The notes under the pieces were generated by a model. That model was given only the letters and a program-made list of their open reading frames with translations. It was not told the DNA's origin and ran no database searches. Shown in pieces: positions 28,908-39,200 of a stretch of 64,000 bases of DNA. Position numbers and translations under genes: made by a program. Where the stretch lies: assembly GCF_000427665.1 (NCBI RefSeq), contig NZ_KE386572.1, forward strand, positions 1,636,196 through 1,700,195, given 5' to 3'. How positions within the stretch are numbered: the first letter of the stretch is position 1; each line of letters starts with the position of its first letter. This stretch comes from Geminicoccus roseus DSM 18922 (lineage in GTDB: Bacteria > Pseudomonadota > Alphaproteobacteria > Geminicoccales > Geminicoccaceae).

Positions 28908-30683
28908 TCAGATCCCGTGCTCTTGCAGCCAGAGTTCGAGGAGTCCCACCTGCCAGAGCTCCGAGCCGCGCAGGGGGGTGATCGCGGAACGGGGATCCGC
29001 ATAGAGGCTGTCCAGATAGTCTTGGCGGAACAGGCCGCGCTCGCGGGCGGCCTGGCTGGACAGCGCATCGCGCACGAAGTCGAGGCGGGAGCCTTCCAGG
29101 TATTTCAGGCTCGGCACCGGGAAGTAGCCCTTCTCCCGGTCGATGACCCCATGCGGGATCACCTGGCGCGCCGCCTCCTTGAGCACGCCCTTGCCACCCT
29201 GGGCAAGCTTGTGCCGGGAGGGGATCCGCCCGGAAAGCTCCGCCAGGTGGTGGTCGAGGAACGGCACCCGTGCCTCCAGGCCGAACGCCATCGTCATGTT
29301 GTCGACCCGCTTGACCGGATCGTCGACCAGCATGACCGAGCTGTCGAGCCGCAGCGCCTTGTCCACCGGGTCGTCGGCTCCGGGCAGCGCGAAATGCGCG
29401 GCGACGAAGGCCCGCGCCTCGTCCGCCTCGATCTGCCAGTCCGGCGAGAGGTGGCGGCCCAGCCGGTCATGGTCGCGGTCGAAGAAGCGCTTGGCGTATT
29501 CGCCGACCGGGTCGTTGGAGCCGACCAGGGGCGGATACCAGTGGTAGCCGCCGAAGACCTCGTCGGCGCCCTGGCCGGACAGGACCACCTTCACCCGCTT
29601 GGAGACCTCGCGGGACAACAGGTAGAAGGCGACGTTGTCGTAGGAGACCATCGGCTCCGACATCGCCCGGATCGCCCCCGGCAGGTTCTCGATCATCTCC
29701 CGCTCGGGAATGAAGATCTGGTGGTGATGGGTGCCGTAATGCTGGGCGATCAGGTCGGAATAGCGGAACTCGTCACCCTTCTCGCCATTCGCCGCCTCGA
29801 AGCCGATCGAGAAGGTCTCCAGCTCCTTCTTGCCGCCTTCCGCCAGCAGGCCGACGATCAGGCTGGAATCCAGGCCGCCGGAGAGGAGGACGCCCACCGG
29901 CACGTCGGCGACCGTGCGGCGCTTCACGGCGCTGCGGAACTCCTCGAGCACCAGATCGCGCCATTCCTCCGCCGAACGGGTCTCGTCCGCCTCGGAGCGG
30001 TCGTAGCTCAGGCGCCAGTAGACCTCGTCCTTGCTCCTGCCGTCCGCCTCGATCACCCGCACCGTGGCGGGCGGCAGCTTCCGCACGCCCTTGAGGATCG
30101 TGTAGGGCGGCGGGACCACCGCGTGGAACGACATGTAGAACTGCAGGGCGACCCGGTCGATCGAGGTGTCGACCCGGCCGGTCGCCACCAGGGCCGGCAG
30201 CGAGGAGGCGAACATCAGCGCGCCGTCGGCCTCCGCCAGGTAGAGCGGCTTGATCCCGAACCGGTCGCGGGCCAGGACGAGCCGCCCGCTTTCCCGCTCC
30301 AGGATCGCGAAGGCGAACATGCCGTTGAAGCGTTGGACGCAGTCGGTGCCCCAGGCGTGGTAGGCCTTGAGGATCACCTCGGTGTCGGCGCCAGAGAAGA
30401 ACTTGTAGCCCAGCCCCTCCAGTTCGCCGCGCAGCTCACGGTAATTGTAGATGCAGCCGTTGAAGGCGATGCTCAGCCCCAGGTCCGGGTCGGTCATCGG
30501 CTGCTCGCCGCGCGCCGACAGGTCGATGATGCTGAGCCGGCGATGGCCAAGGGTCACCCGGCCGCGGGCGAGGATTCCGCTGTCGTCCGGTCCGCGCGGG
30601 GCCAGCGCGGCCGTCATCGCCTCGGTAGCCGCTGTTCCGGCCGGACGACCATCGAACCGCGCCTCCCCGCAAAAACCGCACAT
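28908..30683 (-). CDS. asnO: N-acetylglutaminylglutamine amidotransferase (AsnB-like)
   Basis: A 591-residue class II glutamine amidotransferase/asparagine synthase-like enzyme. It starts MCGFCGEARF, so Cys2 is the glutaminase nucleophile. The N-terminal Ntn domain spans ~2-215. The synthetase domain begins with the PP-loop VLLSGGLDSSLIVGL (~270) and ends with LEARVPFLDHHLAEL. AGGA 6 nt upstream supports ATG 30683 over a long upstream extension. In the NAGGN pathway it amidates the C-terminus of N-acetylglutaminylglutamine, an osmoprotectant dipeptide. It is first in the operon, followed by ngg and the M42 peptidase. Confidence 0.92.
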   Translation of the reverse strand: MCGFCGEARFDGRPAGTAATEAMTAALAPRGPDDSGILARGRVTLGHRRLSIIDLSARGEQPMTDPDLGLSIAFNGCIYNYRELRGELEGLGYKFFSGADTEVILKAYHAWGTDCVQRFNGMFAFAILERESGRLVLARDRFGIKPLYLAEADGALMFASSLPALVATGRVDTSIDRVALQFYMSFHAVVPPPYTILKGVRKLPPATVRVIEADGRSKDEVYWRLSYDRSEADETRSAEEWRDLVLEEFRSAVKRRTVADVPVGVLLSGGLDSSLIVGLLAEGGKKELETFSIGFEAANGEKGDEFRYSDLIAQHYGTHHHQIFIPEREMIENLPGAIRAMSEPMVSYDNVAFYLLSREVSKRVKVVLSGQGADEVFGGYHWYPPLVGSNDPVGEYAKRFFDRDHDRLGRHLSPDWQIEADEARAFVAAHFALPGADDPVDKALRLDSSVMLVDDPVKRVDNMTMAFGLEARVPFLDHHLAELSGRIPSRHKLAQGGKGVLKEAARQVIPHGVIDREKGYFPVPSLKYLEGSRLDFVRDALSSQAARERGLFRQDYLDSLYADPRSAITPLRGSELWQVGLLELWLQEHGI

Positions 30684-31137
30684 GCTGAATCCTTTCGTTC
30701 CACCGTGGAGGATGGTGACTAAAGAGCCGAGACCCGCCTGCGCTCCCGAGCGGCAGCTCATGATCGTCGGGAACCGGCTCTCTCCGGGCCGCTGCCGCCT
30801 GCGCCACGACCGCACCCTAGCAGGAAAACGCGGTGGCGCGCGAACCAGGGAGTCGGCGTGGCGCAGCCCTTTGGGGCAGCCTGTCCTGCGGGGCCGGAGC
30901 TGGGGCCAGACAGGCTGTTTCCCGCGCAGCCGGGGTGGCGATTGCGCGCCGACCACCGATTTTCTGCCCGCCCGAACGTCTCGCGCCAAGACCTTTCCGC
31001 TTTGACCGACCGTCCTTGTCGATGCAACAAAGTCTCGCGTTGGGCGTTCAGCCTGGCAGGGAGGCTCGGGACGGCGTCGATGCGCAGGCCCGGTGGCCGC
31101 CCGTCCGGACCATCACCTCGTGAGAGGATGCAAGCTC
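30684..31137. other. Divergent intergenic region, no gene
   Basis: Some 450 bp between the NAGGN operon and the ABC importer, which are transcribed outward. It must hold both promoters. Open frames here are GC-driven and have no ribosome site or recognisable product. No clear operator was identified by eye. Confidence 0.5.
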
Positions 31138-32709
31138 ATGACCCCACTTCGCTCCGCCCTCGCCGGCCTCGCGCTGGCTGCGGCTCTGGCCCTGCCGGGT
31201 GCGAAGCCTGCGGGCGCCCAGATACCGAACGAGGTGCTGGTCGTCGGTCAGATCGCCGAGCCGGCCTCGCTGGACCCGGCGGTGAGCACGGCCACCAACG
31301 ACTTCCGCATCCTGATCAACCTCTACGAGGGGCTGGTCCGCTACAAGCCCGGCACCCTGGAGGTCGAGCCGGCGCTGGCCGAGAGCTGGACGATCTCCGA
31401 GGACGGCCTGACCTACGAGTTCAAGCTGCGCCAGGGCGTCACCTTCCACGACGGCACCCCGTTCGACGCCGAGGCGGTGAAGTTCAACTTCGAGCGGATG
31501 CTCGACGAGAACCATCCGGCAGCCGATACCGGTCCGTTCCCGCTGTCCTTCTTCTTCTCCGCGATCGACAAGGTCGAGGCGGTCGATCCGCAGACGGTGC
31601 GCATCACCCTGACCGAGCCGTTCGCGCCGTTCCTGTCCAACCTGGCCTACCCGACCGGGCTGATGGTCTCGCCTGAGGCGGTGACCGGGCAGGGCAAGGA
31701 GTTCGGCCGCAATCCCGTGGGTACCGGGCCGTTCCGCTTCGTGGAATGGCAGGGTAACCGGCAGGTGACGATCGAGCGGAACCCGGACTACTGGGGCGAT
31801 CCGGCCAAGCTCGAAGCCGTGGTGTTCCGTCCGATCACCGACCCGAACACCCGTGCCGCCGAGATGCTGTCCGGCGGGATCGACGTCATGGTCGAGGTGC
31901 CGCCGGATGCGCTGACCCAGTTCCAGGGCGCCGACGAGTTTGAAGTCTACGAGCAGGCCGGCCCGCATCTGTGGTTCCTGATCCTGAACACCAGGGAAGG
32001 GCCGCTGGCCGACAAGCGGGTCCGCCAGGCGGTGAACTACGCGATCGACAAGCAGGCGATCGCCAACGACATCCTCCAGGGCACCGCGGAGCCGGCCAAG
32101 GGCCCGATCGCCCCGGCCTTCGAGTGGGCCTACGACGCCTCGATCGAGGGCTATCCGCATGATCCGGAGAAGGCCAGGGCGCTCCTGAAGGAAGCCGGCG
32201 CGGAAGGTGCTGAGCTCACCTTCTACGTGGCCGAGGGCGGGTCCGGCATGCTCGATCCCGTCGCCATGGGCACCGCCATCCAGGCGGACCTGGCGGAGGT
32301 CGGCCTGGAGGCGAAGATCGAGACCTACGAGTGGAACACCTACCTCGCCAACGTGAACCCCGGTCTGGAAGGCAAGGCCGACATGGCCGAGATGGCCTGG
32401 ATGACCAACGACCCGGACACGCTGCCCTACCTGACCCTGCGCACCAAGGCGCAGCCGGCCAATGGCGGCTTCAACTCCGGCTATTACTCGAACCCGGACC
32501 TGGACAAGCTCCTGGAACAGGCGCGGCGCACCAGCGACCAGGCGGAGCGCGCCGACCTCTACAAGCAGGCGCAGCAGATCATCGTCGAGGATGCGCCCTG
32601 GGCGTTCGTGGCGCACTGGAAGCAGAACGCGGTCACCACGGCGGCCGTGCAGGGCTTCGAGCTGCAGCCGTCCTTCTTCCTGCTGCTCGACGACGTATCC
32701 AAGGAATAG
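31138..32709 (+). CDS. Peptide-type ABC transporter substrate-binding protein
   Basis: A 523-residue periplasmic binding protein of the DppA/OppA (SBP_bac_5) family. The signal peptide (~1-27) ends near PAGAQ. Mature signatures are AEPASLDPAVSTATND, LNLYEGL-like INLYEGLVRYK, FKLRQGVTFHDGTPFDAEAV, and GTGPFRFVEW. GAGAGGA precedes ATG 31138. It delivers ligand to the permeases encoded directly downstream. Family members take up dipeptides, oligopeptides, glutathione or nickel; the ligand here cannot be told. Confidence 0.9.
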   Translation: MTPLRSALAGLALAAALALPGAKPAGAQIPNEVLVVGQIAEPASLDPAVSTATNDFRILINLYEGLVRYKPGTLEVEPALAESWTISEDGLTYEFKLRQGVTFHDGTPFDAEAVKFNFERMLDENHPAADTGPFPLSFFFSAIDKVEAVDPQTVRITLTEPFAPFLSNLAYPTGLMVSPEAVTGQGKEFGRNPVGTGPFRFVEWQGNRQVTIERNPDYWGDPAKLEAVVFRPITDPNTRAAEMLSGGIDVMVEVPPDALTQFQGADEFEVYEQAGPHLWFLILNTREGPLADKRVRQAVNYAIDKQAIANDILQGTAEPAKGPIAPAFEWAYDASIEGYPHDPEKARALLKEAGAEGAELTFYVAEGGSGMLDPVAMGTAIQADLAEVGLEAKIETYEWNTYLANVNPGLEGKADMAEMAWMTNDPDTLPYLTLRTKAQPANGGFNSGYYSNPDLDKLLEQARRTSDQAERADLYKQAQQIIVEDAPWAFVAHWKQNAVTTAAVQGFELQPSFFLLLDDVSKE

Positions 32710-32721
32710 GGCTCCACCGGC

Positions 32722-33669
32722 ATGGGCCGCTATGTCCTCGGCCGGCTCCTGGCGCTGGTGCCGGTGCTGTTCGGGCTGAGCCTGATCGTCTTCCTGATCA
32801 TGGCGCTGATCCCGGGCGACCCGGCGCTGGCGATCCTGGGATCCTACGCGACCCCGGAGAACGTCGCCCGGATCAACCGTGACCTGGGCCTCGACCGGAG
32901 CCTGCCGGTCCAGTACGTCACCTGGCTCGGCAACGTGCTGAGCGGCGACCTCGGCCGCTCCTACAGCCTGAACCGGCCGGTGCTGGACGAGGTGCTGGAG
33001 CGCTTCTCGGCGACTTTGATCCTGGCCGGCGCCGCCCTGGTGCTGGCCTCGATCCTGGGCCTGCTGGCTGGCATCGTCTCGGCGGTCCGCCAGTATGGCT
33101 GGGCCGACAAGCTGGTGACGCTGGTGGTTCTGATCGGCATCTCGATGCCGTCCTTCTGGCTGGGCCTGCTGCTGATCCTGCTGTTCGCGGTGCGCTGGCG
33201 GCTTTTGCCGGTGAGCGGGATGTACGCGATCTATGGCGGCGGCGACCTGCCCGACCTGCTCTGGCACCTGGTCCTGCCGGCGGTGACGCTGGCGATCGTG
33301 GCGGCCGGCGTGATCGCCCGCTTGACCCGCTCCGCCATGCTGGAGGTGCTGCGCCAGGACTTCGTGCGCACGGCACGCGCCAAGGGCCTGAGCGAGCGCC
33401 GGGTGGTATTCCGCCACGCGCTCAAGGCCGCCATGGTGTCGGTGGTCCCGGTGATCGGCATCCAGGCCGGGTTCGTCCTGGGCGGTGCGGTCTATATCGA
33501 GACCGTGTTCCAGTGGCCGGGCATTGGCCGGATGCTGGTCGACGCGATCGGCACCCGCGACGTGCTGCTGGTCCAGGGCGGCGTGCTGGTGGTGGCGGCG
33601 AGCTACGTGCTGTTCAACCTCCTGGCCGACGTGCTGCAGCGGCTGCTCGACCCCAGGATCGGCGCATGA
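32722..33669 (+). CDS. ABC transporter permease, DppB-like
   Basis: A 315-residue inner-membrane permease of the peptide ABC type. It starts MGRYVLGRLLALVPVLFGLSL, the typical first helix. About six membrane helices are present, and the EAA loop appears as VRTARAKGLSERRVVFRHAL, the coupling helix that meets the ATPase. It ends with a family-typical [16 protein letters not shown] tail. It lies 12 nt after the binding protein and overlaps the next gene by 4 nt. Confidence 0.92.
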   Translation: MGRYVLGRLLALVPVLFGLSLIVFLIMALIPGDPALAILGSYATPENVARINRDLGLDRSLPVQYVTWLGNVLSGDLGRSYSLNRPVLDEVLERFSATLILAGAALVLASILGLLAGIVSAVRQYGWADKLVTLVVLIGISMPSFWLGLLLILLFAVRWRLLPVSGMYAIYGGGDLPDLLWHLVLPAVTLAIVAAGVIARLTRSAMLEVLRQDFVRTARAKGLSERRVVFRHALKAAMVSVVPVIGIQAGFVLGGAVYIETVFQWPGIGRMLVDAIGTRDVLLVQGGVLVVAASYVLFNLLADVLQRLLDPRIGA

Positions 33670-35417
33670 CCGGCTTCCTGGCCCTCCTCCGCCGCCTGTT
33701 CCGCAACCGTCTGGCGGCGGTCGGGGTGGTTCTGCTGGGGCTGATCCTCCTGGTGGTGCTGGCGGCCCCCATCCTGCCATTGGCCGATCCGGACGCGACC
33801 GAGCCCGCGCGCCGCCTGCTGCCGCCCTTCAGCGAGGGAGCCTGGCTCGGCACCGACGCGCTCGGCCGCGACATGCTCTCCCGCCTGGTCTGGGGGACCA
33901 GGCTCAGCCTCGCCATCGGCGTCTCCGCCTCGATCCTGGCGGCGGTGATCGGCTCCGGGATCGGCCTGGTCGCCGGGTTCCTCGGCGGCCGCGCCGACAC
34001 CCTGCTCATGCGCGGCATCGACACGCTGATGGCGTTTCCCTACCTGCTCCTGGCGCTGGCCATCGTGGCCGTGCTGGGGCCGGGCCTGCTCAACGCCCTC
34101 TATGCCGTGGTGGTGGTCAACATCCCGTTCTTCGCCCGCAACGTGCGCGGCGTCACCGCCGGGCTCCGCCATCGCGAGTTCGTCGACGCGGCGCGCCTGT
34201 CCGGGATGGGCGGCACCCGGATCCTGCTGACCGAGGTGCTGCCCAACGTCATGCCGGTGATCGTGATCACCGTCTCGACCACGGTCGGCTGGATGATCCT
34301 GGAGACCGCCGGCCTGTCCTTCCTGGGCCTGGGCTCGCAGCCGCCCCAGGCCGACCTCGGCTCGATGCTGGGCGAGGGCCGCAAGGTGCTGATCAACGCG
34401 CCGCATGTCGCCGCGGTGCCGGGCCTGGTGGTGTTCCTGATCGTGATGAGCATGAACCTGATCGGCGACGGCCTGCGCGACGCGATCGACCCCCGCCTGA
34501 AGTCAGGCGTGCCGGGCCGCCCGAGCGCCGCGACCCGGGTCGAGCGGCCGGCCGCTGCCCCAGCGGCTTCCACCGGCCCCGACGCCGCCCTCGCCGTCAC
34601 CGGCCTGTGCACCGCGTTCGAGACGCCGGCTGGCCTCGTGGACGCGGTGAAGGATGTCAGCCTCCAGGTGGCGCCCGGCGAATGCCTGGGCATCATCGGC
34701 GAATCCGGTTCCGGCAAGTCGGTGACGGCCCTTTCCATCGCCCGCCTGGTGGCCTCGCCGCCAGGCGTAATCCGCGCAGGTGCCATCCGTTTCGGTGGCG
34801 ACGACCTACTGGCGATGCCGCCGGGCGCGCTGCAGCGGCTGCGGGGCGGCCGGATCGCCTATGTGTTCCAGGACCCGCTGACCACGCTCCATCCCCTGAT
34901 GCGCATCGGCGACCAGGTCGTCGAGGCGATCCGCGCCCACCAGCCGGCTTCACGCGCCGAGGCCCGTCAGCGGACGCTCGACCTGTTCGCCGCGGTGAAG
35001 CTGCCCGATCCGGCCTCGATCGCCAGCGCCTACCCGCACGAGATTTCCGGCGGACAGCGCCAGCGCGTCTCGATCGCGATGGCCCTGGCCAACGACCCGG
35101 ACCTGATCATCGCCGACGAGCCGACCACGGCCCTGGACGTCACCGTTCAGGCGGAGATCCTCGACCTGCTCGACGAGCTCCGCCGGCGCCGCCGGCTGGC
35201 CGTGGTCTTCATCAGCCATGATTTCGGGGTGATCGGCCGGATCTGCGAGCGGGTGGCAGTGATGTACCGGGGCGAGATCGTGGAGGAAGGCAGCGCCCGC
35301 GCGGTCCTGGCCGCGCCTGAGCATGCCTACACGAAGCGCCTGATCGCCGCCGTGCCGGTGCTCGGGCGGGCACGCGACATCCTTCATGCCCCGGCAGCGG
35401 CGGAGGCGGCGCCATGA
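33666..35417 (+). CDS. Fused DppC-like permease and DppD-like ATPase
   Basis: A 583-residue fusion. Residues ~1-280 are a DppC-type permease ([26 protein letters not shown] loop [24 protein letters not shown]). After an Ala/Pro-rich linker (~282-305), residues ~306-583 are a peptide-type ATPase. Its motifs are Walker [10 protein letters not shown]-loop [10 protein letters not shown], signature [12 protein letters not shown] and Walker B DLIIADEP. No stop or frame break separates the halves. ATG 33666 overlaps the previous stop. Such fusions are known for this transporter class; the protein would supply one permease and one ATPase subunit. Confidence 0.92.
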   Translation: MTGFLALLRRLFRNRLAAVGVVLLGLILLVVLAAPILPLADPDATEPARRLLPPFSEGAWLGTDALGRDMLSRLVWGTRLSLAIGVSASILAAVIGSGIGLVAGFLGGRADTLLMRGIDTLMAFPYLLLALAIVAVLGPGLLNALYAVVVVNIPFFARNVRGVTAGLRHREFVDAARLSGMGGTRILLTEVLPNVMPVIVITVSTTVGWMILETAGLSFLGLGSQPPQADLGSMLGEGRKVLINAPHVAAVPGLVVFLIVMSMNLIGDGLRDAIDPRLKSGVPGRPSAATRVERPAAAPAASTGPDAALAVTGLCTAFETPAGLVDAVKDVSLQVAPGECLGIIGESGSGKSVTALSIARLVASPPGVIRAGAIRFGGDDLLAMPPGALQRLRGGRIAYVFQDPLTTLHPLMRIGDQVVEAIRAHQPASRAEARQRTLDLFAAVKLPDPASIASAYPHEISGGQRQRVSIAMALANDPDLIIADEPTTALDVTVQAEILDLLDELRRRRRLAVVFISHDFGVIGRICERVAVMYRGEIVEEGSARAVLAAPEHAYTKRLIAAVPVLGRARDILHAPAAAEAAP

Positions 35418-36208
35418 GCCAGGATGCGGTGGAGATCCGCGACCTCGTGAAGACCTATGCGGGGCGCTCCTCCTGGTTCGGCCGGTCCCGCTCGGCGGTC
35501 CATGCCCTCAAGGGCGTCTCCCTCGGTGTGCCGGCCGGGCAGACGCTGGGCATCGTCGGCGAATCCGGCTGCGGCAAGACCACGCTCGCCCGCTGCCTGG
35601 TCGGGCTGGTCCAGCCGACCAGCGGAACGATCCGGATGGAGGGCCGCCCCGTCGCGGAGATCATGGCGGGCGGCCCGCGGGCGCTGGGGAGCACCGTGCA
35701 GTATGTCTTCCAGGACCCGATATCGTCCCTGAACCCGCGCAAGACGATCCGGCAGATCCTCTCGGTTCCGCTGCGGTTCCTGGTCGGTCTTGAGGCCCCT
35801 GCCCGGGAGCCGCGCCTTGTCGAACTGATGCGATCCGTCGACCTGGACCCGGCCTTCCTCGACCGCTATCCGCACGAGTTCTCCGGCGGCCAGGCGCAGC
35901 GGATCGGGATCGCCCGCGCCCTGGCGGCGGGCGCCAGGATCATCGTGCTCGACGAGCCGGTCTCCGCCCTCGACGTGTCGGTCCAGGCCCAGGTCCTGCG
36001 CCTCCTGGCCGACCTCAAGGCCCGGCATGGCCTGACCTACGTCTTCATCAGCCACGATCTGGCGGTGGTGGAAGCGATCGCCGACCGGGTCGCCGTCATG
36101 GCAGGGGGCGAGGTGGTCGAGGAAGGGGCTCCCGAACGGCTGTTCGCCGACCCGGAGCATCCCTATACCCGGCAACTGGTGGCGTCGGTCCCGACCCTGG
36201 CCCGGTGA
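35414..36208 (+). CDS. Peptide-type ABC transporter ATPase, DppF-like
   Basis: A 264-residue ATP-binding protein, second ATPase of the importer. It has Walker A GESGCGKTT, Q-loop FQDPISSLNPR, signature FSGGQAQRIGIARAL, Walker B RIIVLDEPVSALD and the H-loop FISHDLAVV. The C-terminal ~25 residues (FADPEHPYTRQLVASVP) are typical of the OppF/DppF class. It overlaps the fused gene by 4 nt and closes the five-function operon. Its stop lies 30 bp from the convergent tamB stop. Confidence 0.93.
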   Translation: MSQDAVEIRDLVKTYAGRSSWFGRSRSAVHALKGVSLGVPAGQTLGIVGESGCGKTTLARCLVGLVQPTSGTIRMEGRPVAEIMAGGPRALGSTVQYVFQDPISSLNPRKTIRQILSVPLRFLVGLEAPAREPRLVELMRSVDLDPAFLDRYPHEFSGGQAQRIGIARALAAGARIIVLDEPVSALDVSVQAQVLRLLADLKARHGLTYVFISHDLAVVEAIADRVAVMAGGEVVEEGAPERLFADPEHPYTRQLVASVPTLAR

Positions 36209-36237
36209 CCGGCGTCCCCTGAACCAGCAGGCGCCGG
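36209..36237. terminator. Candidate bidirectional terminator hairpin
   Basis: CCGGCG (36209-36214) pairs with CGCCGG (36232-36237), extended by CCTG/CAGG inside, in the 30-bp gap between the convergent dpp-type operon and tamB. It has no long T-run, but the position suggests transcription ends here from both sides. Confidence 0.45.
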
Positions 36238-36238
36238 C

Positions 36239-39200
36239 TCAGTAGTCGTACTTCCACTGCACGCCGAACCCGGTCTGCGAGTCCTCGGTGACCTCGGTCT
36301 GCACCGTCACGTTCGGAACCACCTCCACCTCGACCGTGGCCTTGCCCGAACCCGGCGCCACGCCCCGCTCGACCTGGAGGAACACGTCGTCGGACAGGTA
36401 CTTGCCGGCCTTGACCGTGGCGTCGTCGGCGCCGTCGCCGCCGAAATCCAGCGTGTCGATGCCGAGATTGCTGCGCACGGTGTCCAGCAGGCTGGCGCCA
36501 CCGCCGCCGCGCAGTTCGTTCAGGGCCGCCGCGAGCTGCAGGCCCTGCACCGGGGTGATCTGCGAGACATCCCGGCCGAACAGGATCGCCGCCATGATCT
36601 CGTCCTGCGGCCGTGCCGGCTCGCTGGTGAGTTCCAGGTTGGGATCGGAGGCGCGGCCGGTGACCTTCATGATGCCGGTAAGTGAATCCGCCTCGAACGA
36701 CGCCTCCAGGTCGATCTCCGGATCGGGCGGCACCGCGCCGTCCAGGGTCACCTTCCCGGTGGTGATGTCGAAGCGCCGATCCAGGAAGTTCAGGAAGCCG
36801 CGCTTCACCTCGATCTGGCCGACCACCACCGGCTTGCTGGCGGTCCCCTCGACCTGGATGCTTCCGCCCCATTCGGAATCCAGGCCGCGGCCGCGCACGA
36901 AGACCCGCTCCGGCATGTCGACCACGACGTCCAGGTCGACCTCGTACGGCACCGTCGGCCCGCTCCCGCCATTCGCCGCCGGGTCGCTGCCGTCGTCGAC
37001 CTCGATGACCGGGATGCTGCCGCCGCCCCCGGAGCCGTTGCCGGCGATCGAGACTTCCGCCCGGTTGACCCGGAAGCGGCCCACCACGTCCGCCGCCCTG
37101 TTGTTGCCTCGGACCTCCAGGGTGCCGCCCAGCTCCACGAGCAGGTCGTCGCGGTAGAGCGGGCGGAAGTCCGTCATGGTCAGCGAGGTCTGGAACGGGA
37201 TGCGCGGGCTGCCCAGGTCGATCTGGCCGGTGCCGTCGACCCGCCCGGAGCCCCCGTCGGTCGCGGTCAGCTGCGTGATCCGGATCCGCTGTCCCTCCGC
37301 CTGCAGGGTCAGGTTGAGGTTGCGCACCGACGCGCCGCTCGACGTGTCGGCGAACGCGACGTCGTTCAGCTTCAGGCTGCCGCTGGCCCGGGGCTGGGCG
37401 ATCGTGCCGGTGAAGCGCAGGTCGCTGGTCAGCCTGCCATCGATCCGCTGCCCGTCCAGGGCGGCAAAGCGTGCCACCCGCGCCAGGTCCAGCGAGCCGT
37501 CCAGCCCGCCGTCGATCCGCCCGCTCTCGGGCAGGTCGAAGGCGAACGGCTGCAGCGCCAGCTGCAGCGGCGCGTCCACCGTCAGCCGGAGCGGATCGTC
37601 GCCCATGCCGCTGAGATCGAGGGTGCCGCTGACGCGCTCTCCGGTGGTCCTGGCGTTCAGGTCCAGGTCCAGGGGCGCACTGGCGGAGCCGGCGACACCC
37701 TGCACGCCCAGCCCGCGTCCGGCGGCGCTCAAGGTGATCTGCGGCGCCTTGGTCGTGCCGGCCAGGTCGATCTCGGCGTTCAGGGTACCCATCAGCTGCG
37801 GCGCGCCGAATCGTTCCAGCGAGCCCAGCTGCAGGTCGCTCAGGCGCAGCGACCCTTCGGCGCGGTTGCCCGCCAGGAGCGCGTCACCCGCCAGCCGCGC
37901 CTCGTCGTAGCGCAGGTCCAGCCCGGACAGCGCCGTCCTCTGCGGGCCGAGCTCGATCCTGGCGTTCTGCTGGAGCTCGAGGGGCCGGTCGGCCAGGCTG
38001 CCATCGAGCCTGGTCAGGTCCACGGTGATCGTCTCGCCGCTCCGGCGGATCGTGGTGGCTGCATCCAGCTGAAGCGGGAAGTACGCGTCGCCGCGGGTGG
38101 CAAGGGTGACCTTCAGCGCGTCGAGCGGGCCCTGGGCCTGCACGGTGGTGCGGGGAAGATTCACGTCCTGCCGGATGAGGTCCCGGGCAACCAGCCGGGC
38201 ATCGATCGTCGGCTGGCCGAGCAGGTCGGAAAGGCTCGCCTGCAGGTCCATGCCGCTAAGCTCGATGATCCCGGGCACGGCGATCGAGCTGCCGTTCACC
38301 GTGGCGGTGGCCGACTGCCCGGACGAATCGTCCACCCGCAGGTCCAGCTTCACCTGGCCGCGCAGCGCCTGTCCGGTGAGGGGCTGCAATCCGGCCAGCT
38401 CCTGGACCCCGCCTGCCAGCCTGCCCGTCGCCGATGGCTTCGCGGTATCGGCGGTGAGTTCGCCATCCAGGCGCAGCCCGCCCGGCCCACGCAGCTGGAT
38501 GCCGCTCAAGGCGACCAGGCTGTCTTCCTTGCGAAAGCCGGTTTCCAGGGTGAGCGGGGTCTGGTCGGCCATCACCGCCAGGGCCAGCGTTCCTTCGGGA
38601 GACGCGATCAGGTCGCGGGCGTTCACATCGGCGGTGACCCGGCCGAGCGGTCGACCGGCAGCCTCCACGTCCTGGCCGGCCAGGTGCAGCTCAGCGGTAG
38701 GCTGCGCCAGGTCACCCCCGATCCTGGCGTCGAGGGCCAGGCTGCCGGCGAGTTCGGTCGCGGCTGCGGCCGATGCCTTGGAAAGGTCGGGGACTTCGAG
38801 CCGCAGGTCCGCGCTCAAGGCCTGGTCGTCCAGGCCGAACGTCCCGCTGCCGGTCAGGTCGGCGGCTCCGGCCTGCAGCTTCAGGCTCTCCAGGCGAGCC
38901 GTGCGCCCGTCGCCCGTCTCGGCGGGGACCACCGCGGCATTGGTGTCCAGCGTCACCTCGTCGCCCACCAGATCGGCGAACTGGTCCGGAAGGCCGGACA
39001 GCCCGCCTGCGCGGAACGACAGGCTCGCCACCGGCTGCTCGATCGTGCCGTCGGCATCGACCTGCAGCCTCGCCTGCCCCTGCGGCTCTCCGCCGATCCA
39101 GCGCTGCAGGAACCCCAGGTCCTGGGCGTCGCCCTCAAGCTTGGCCTGGACCGCGCCGGTCTGCGGAATGAAGCTGCCGGCGCCGGTCACCTTCGCCGTG

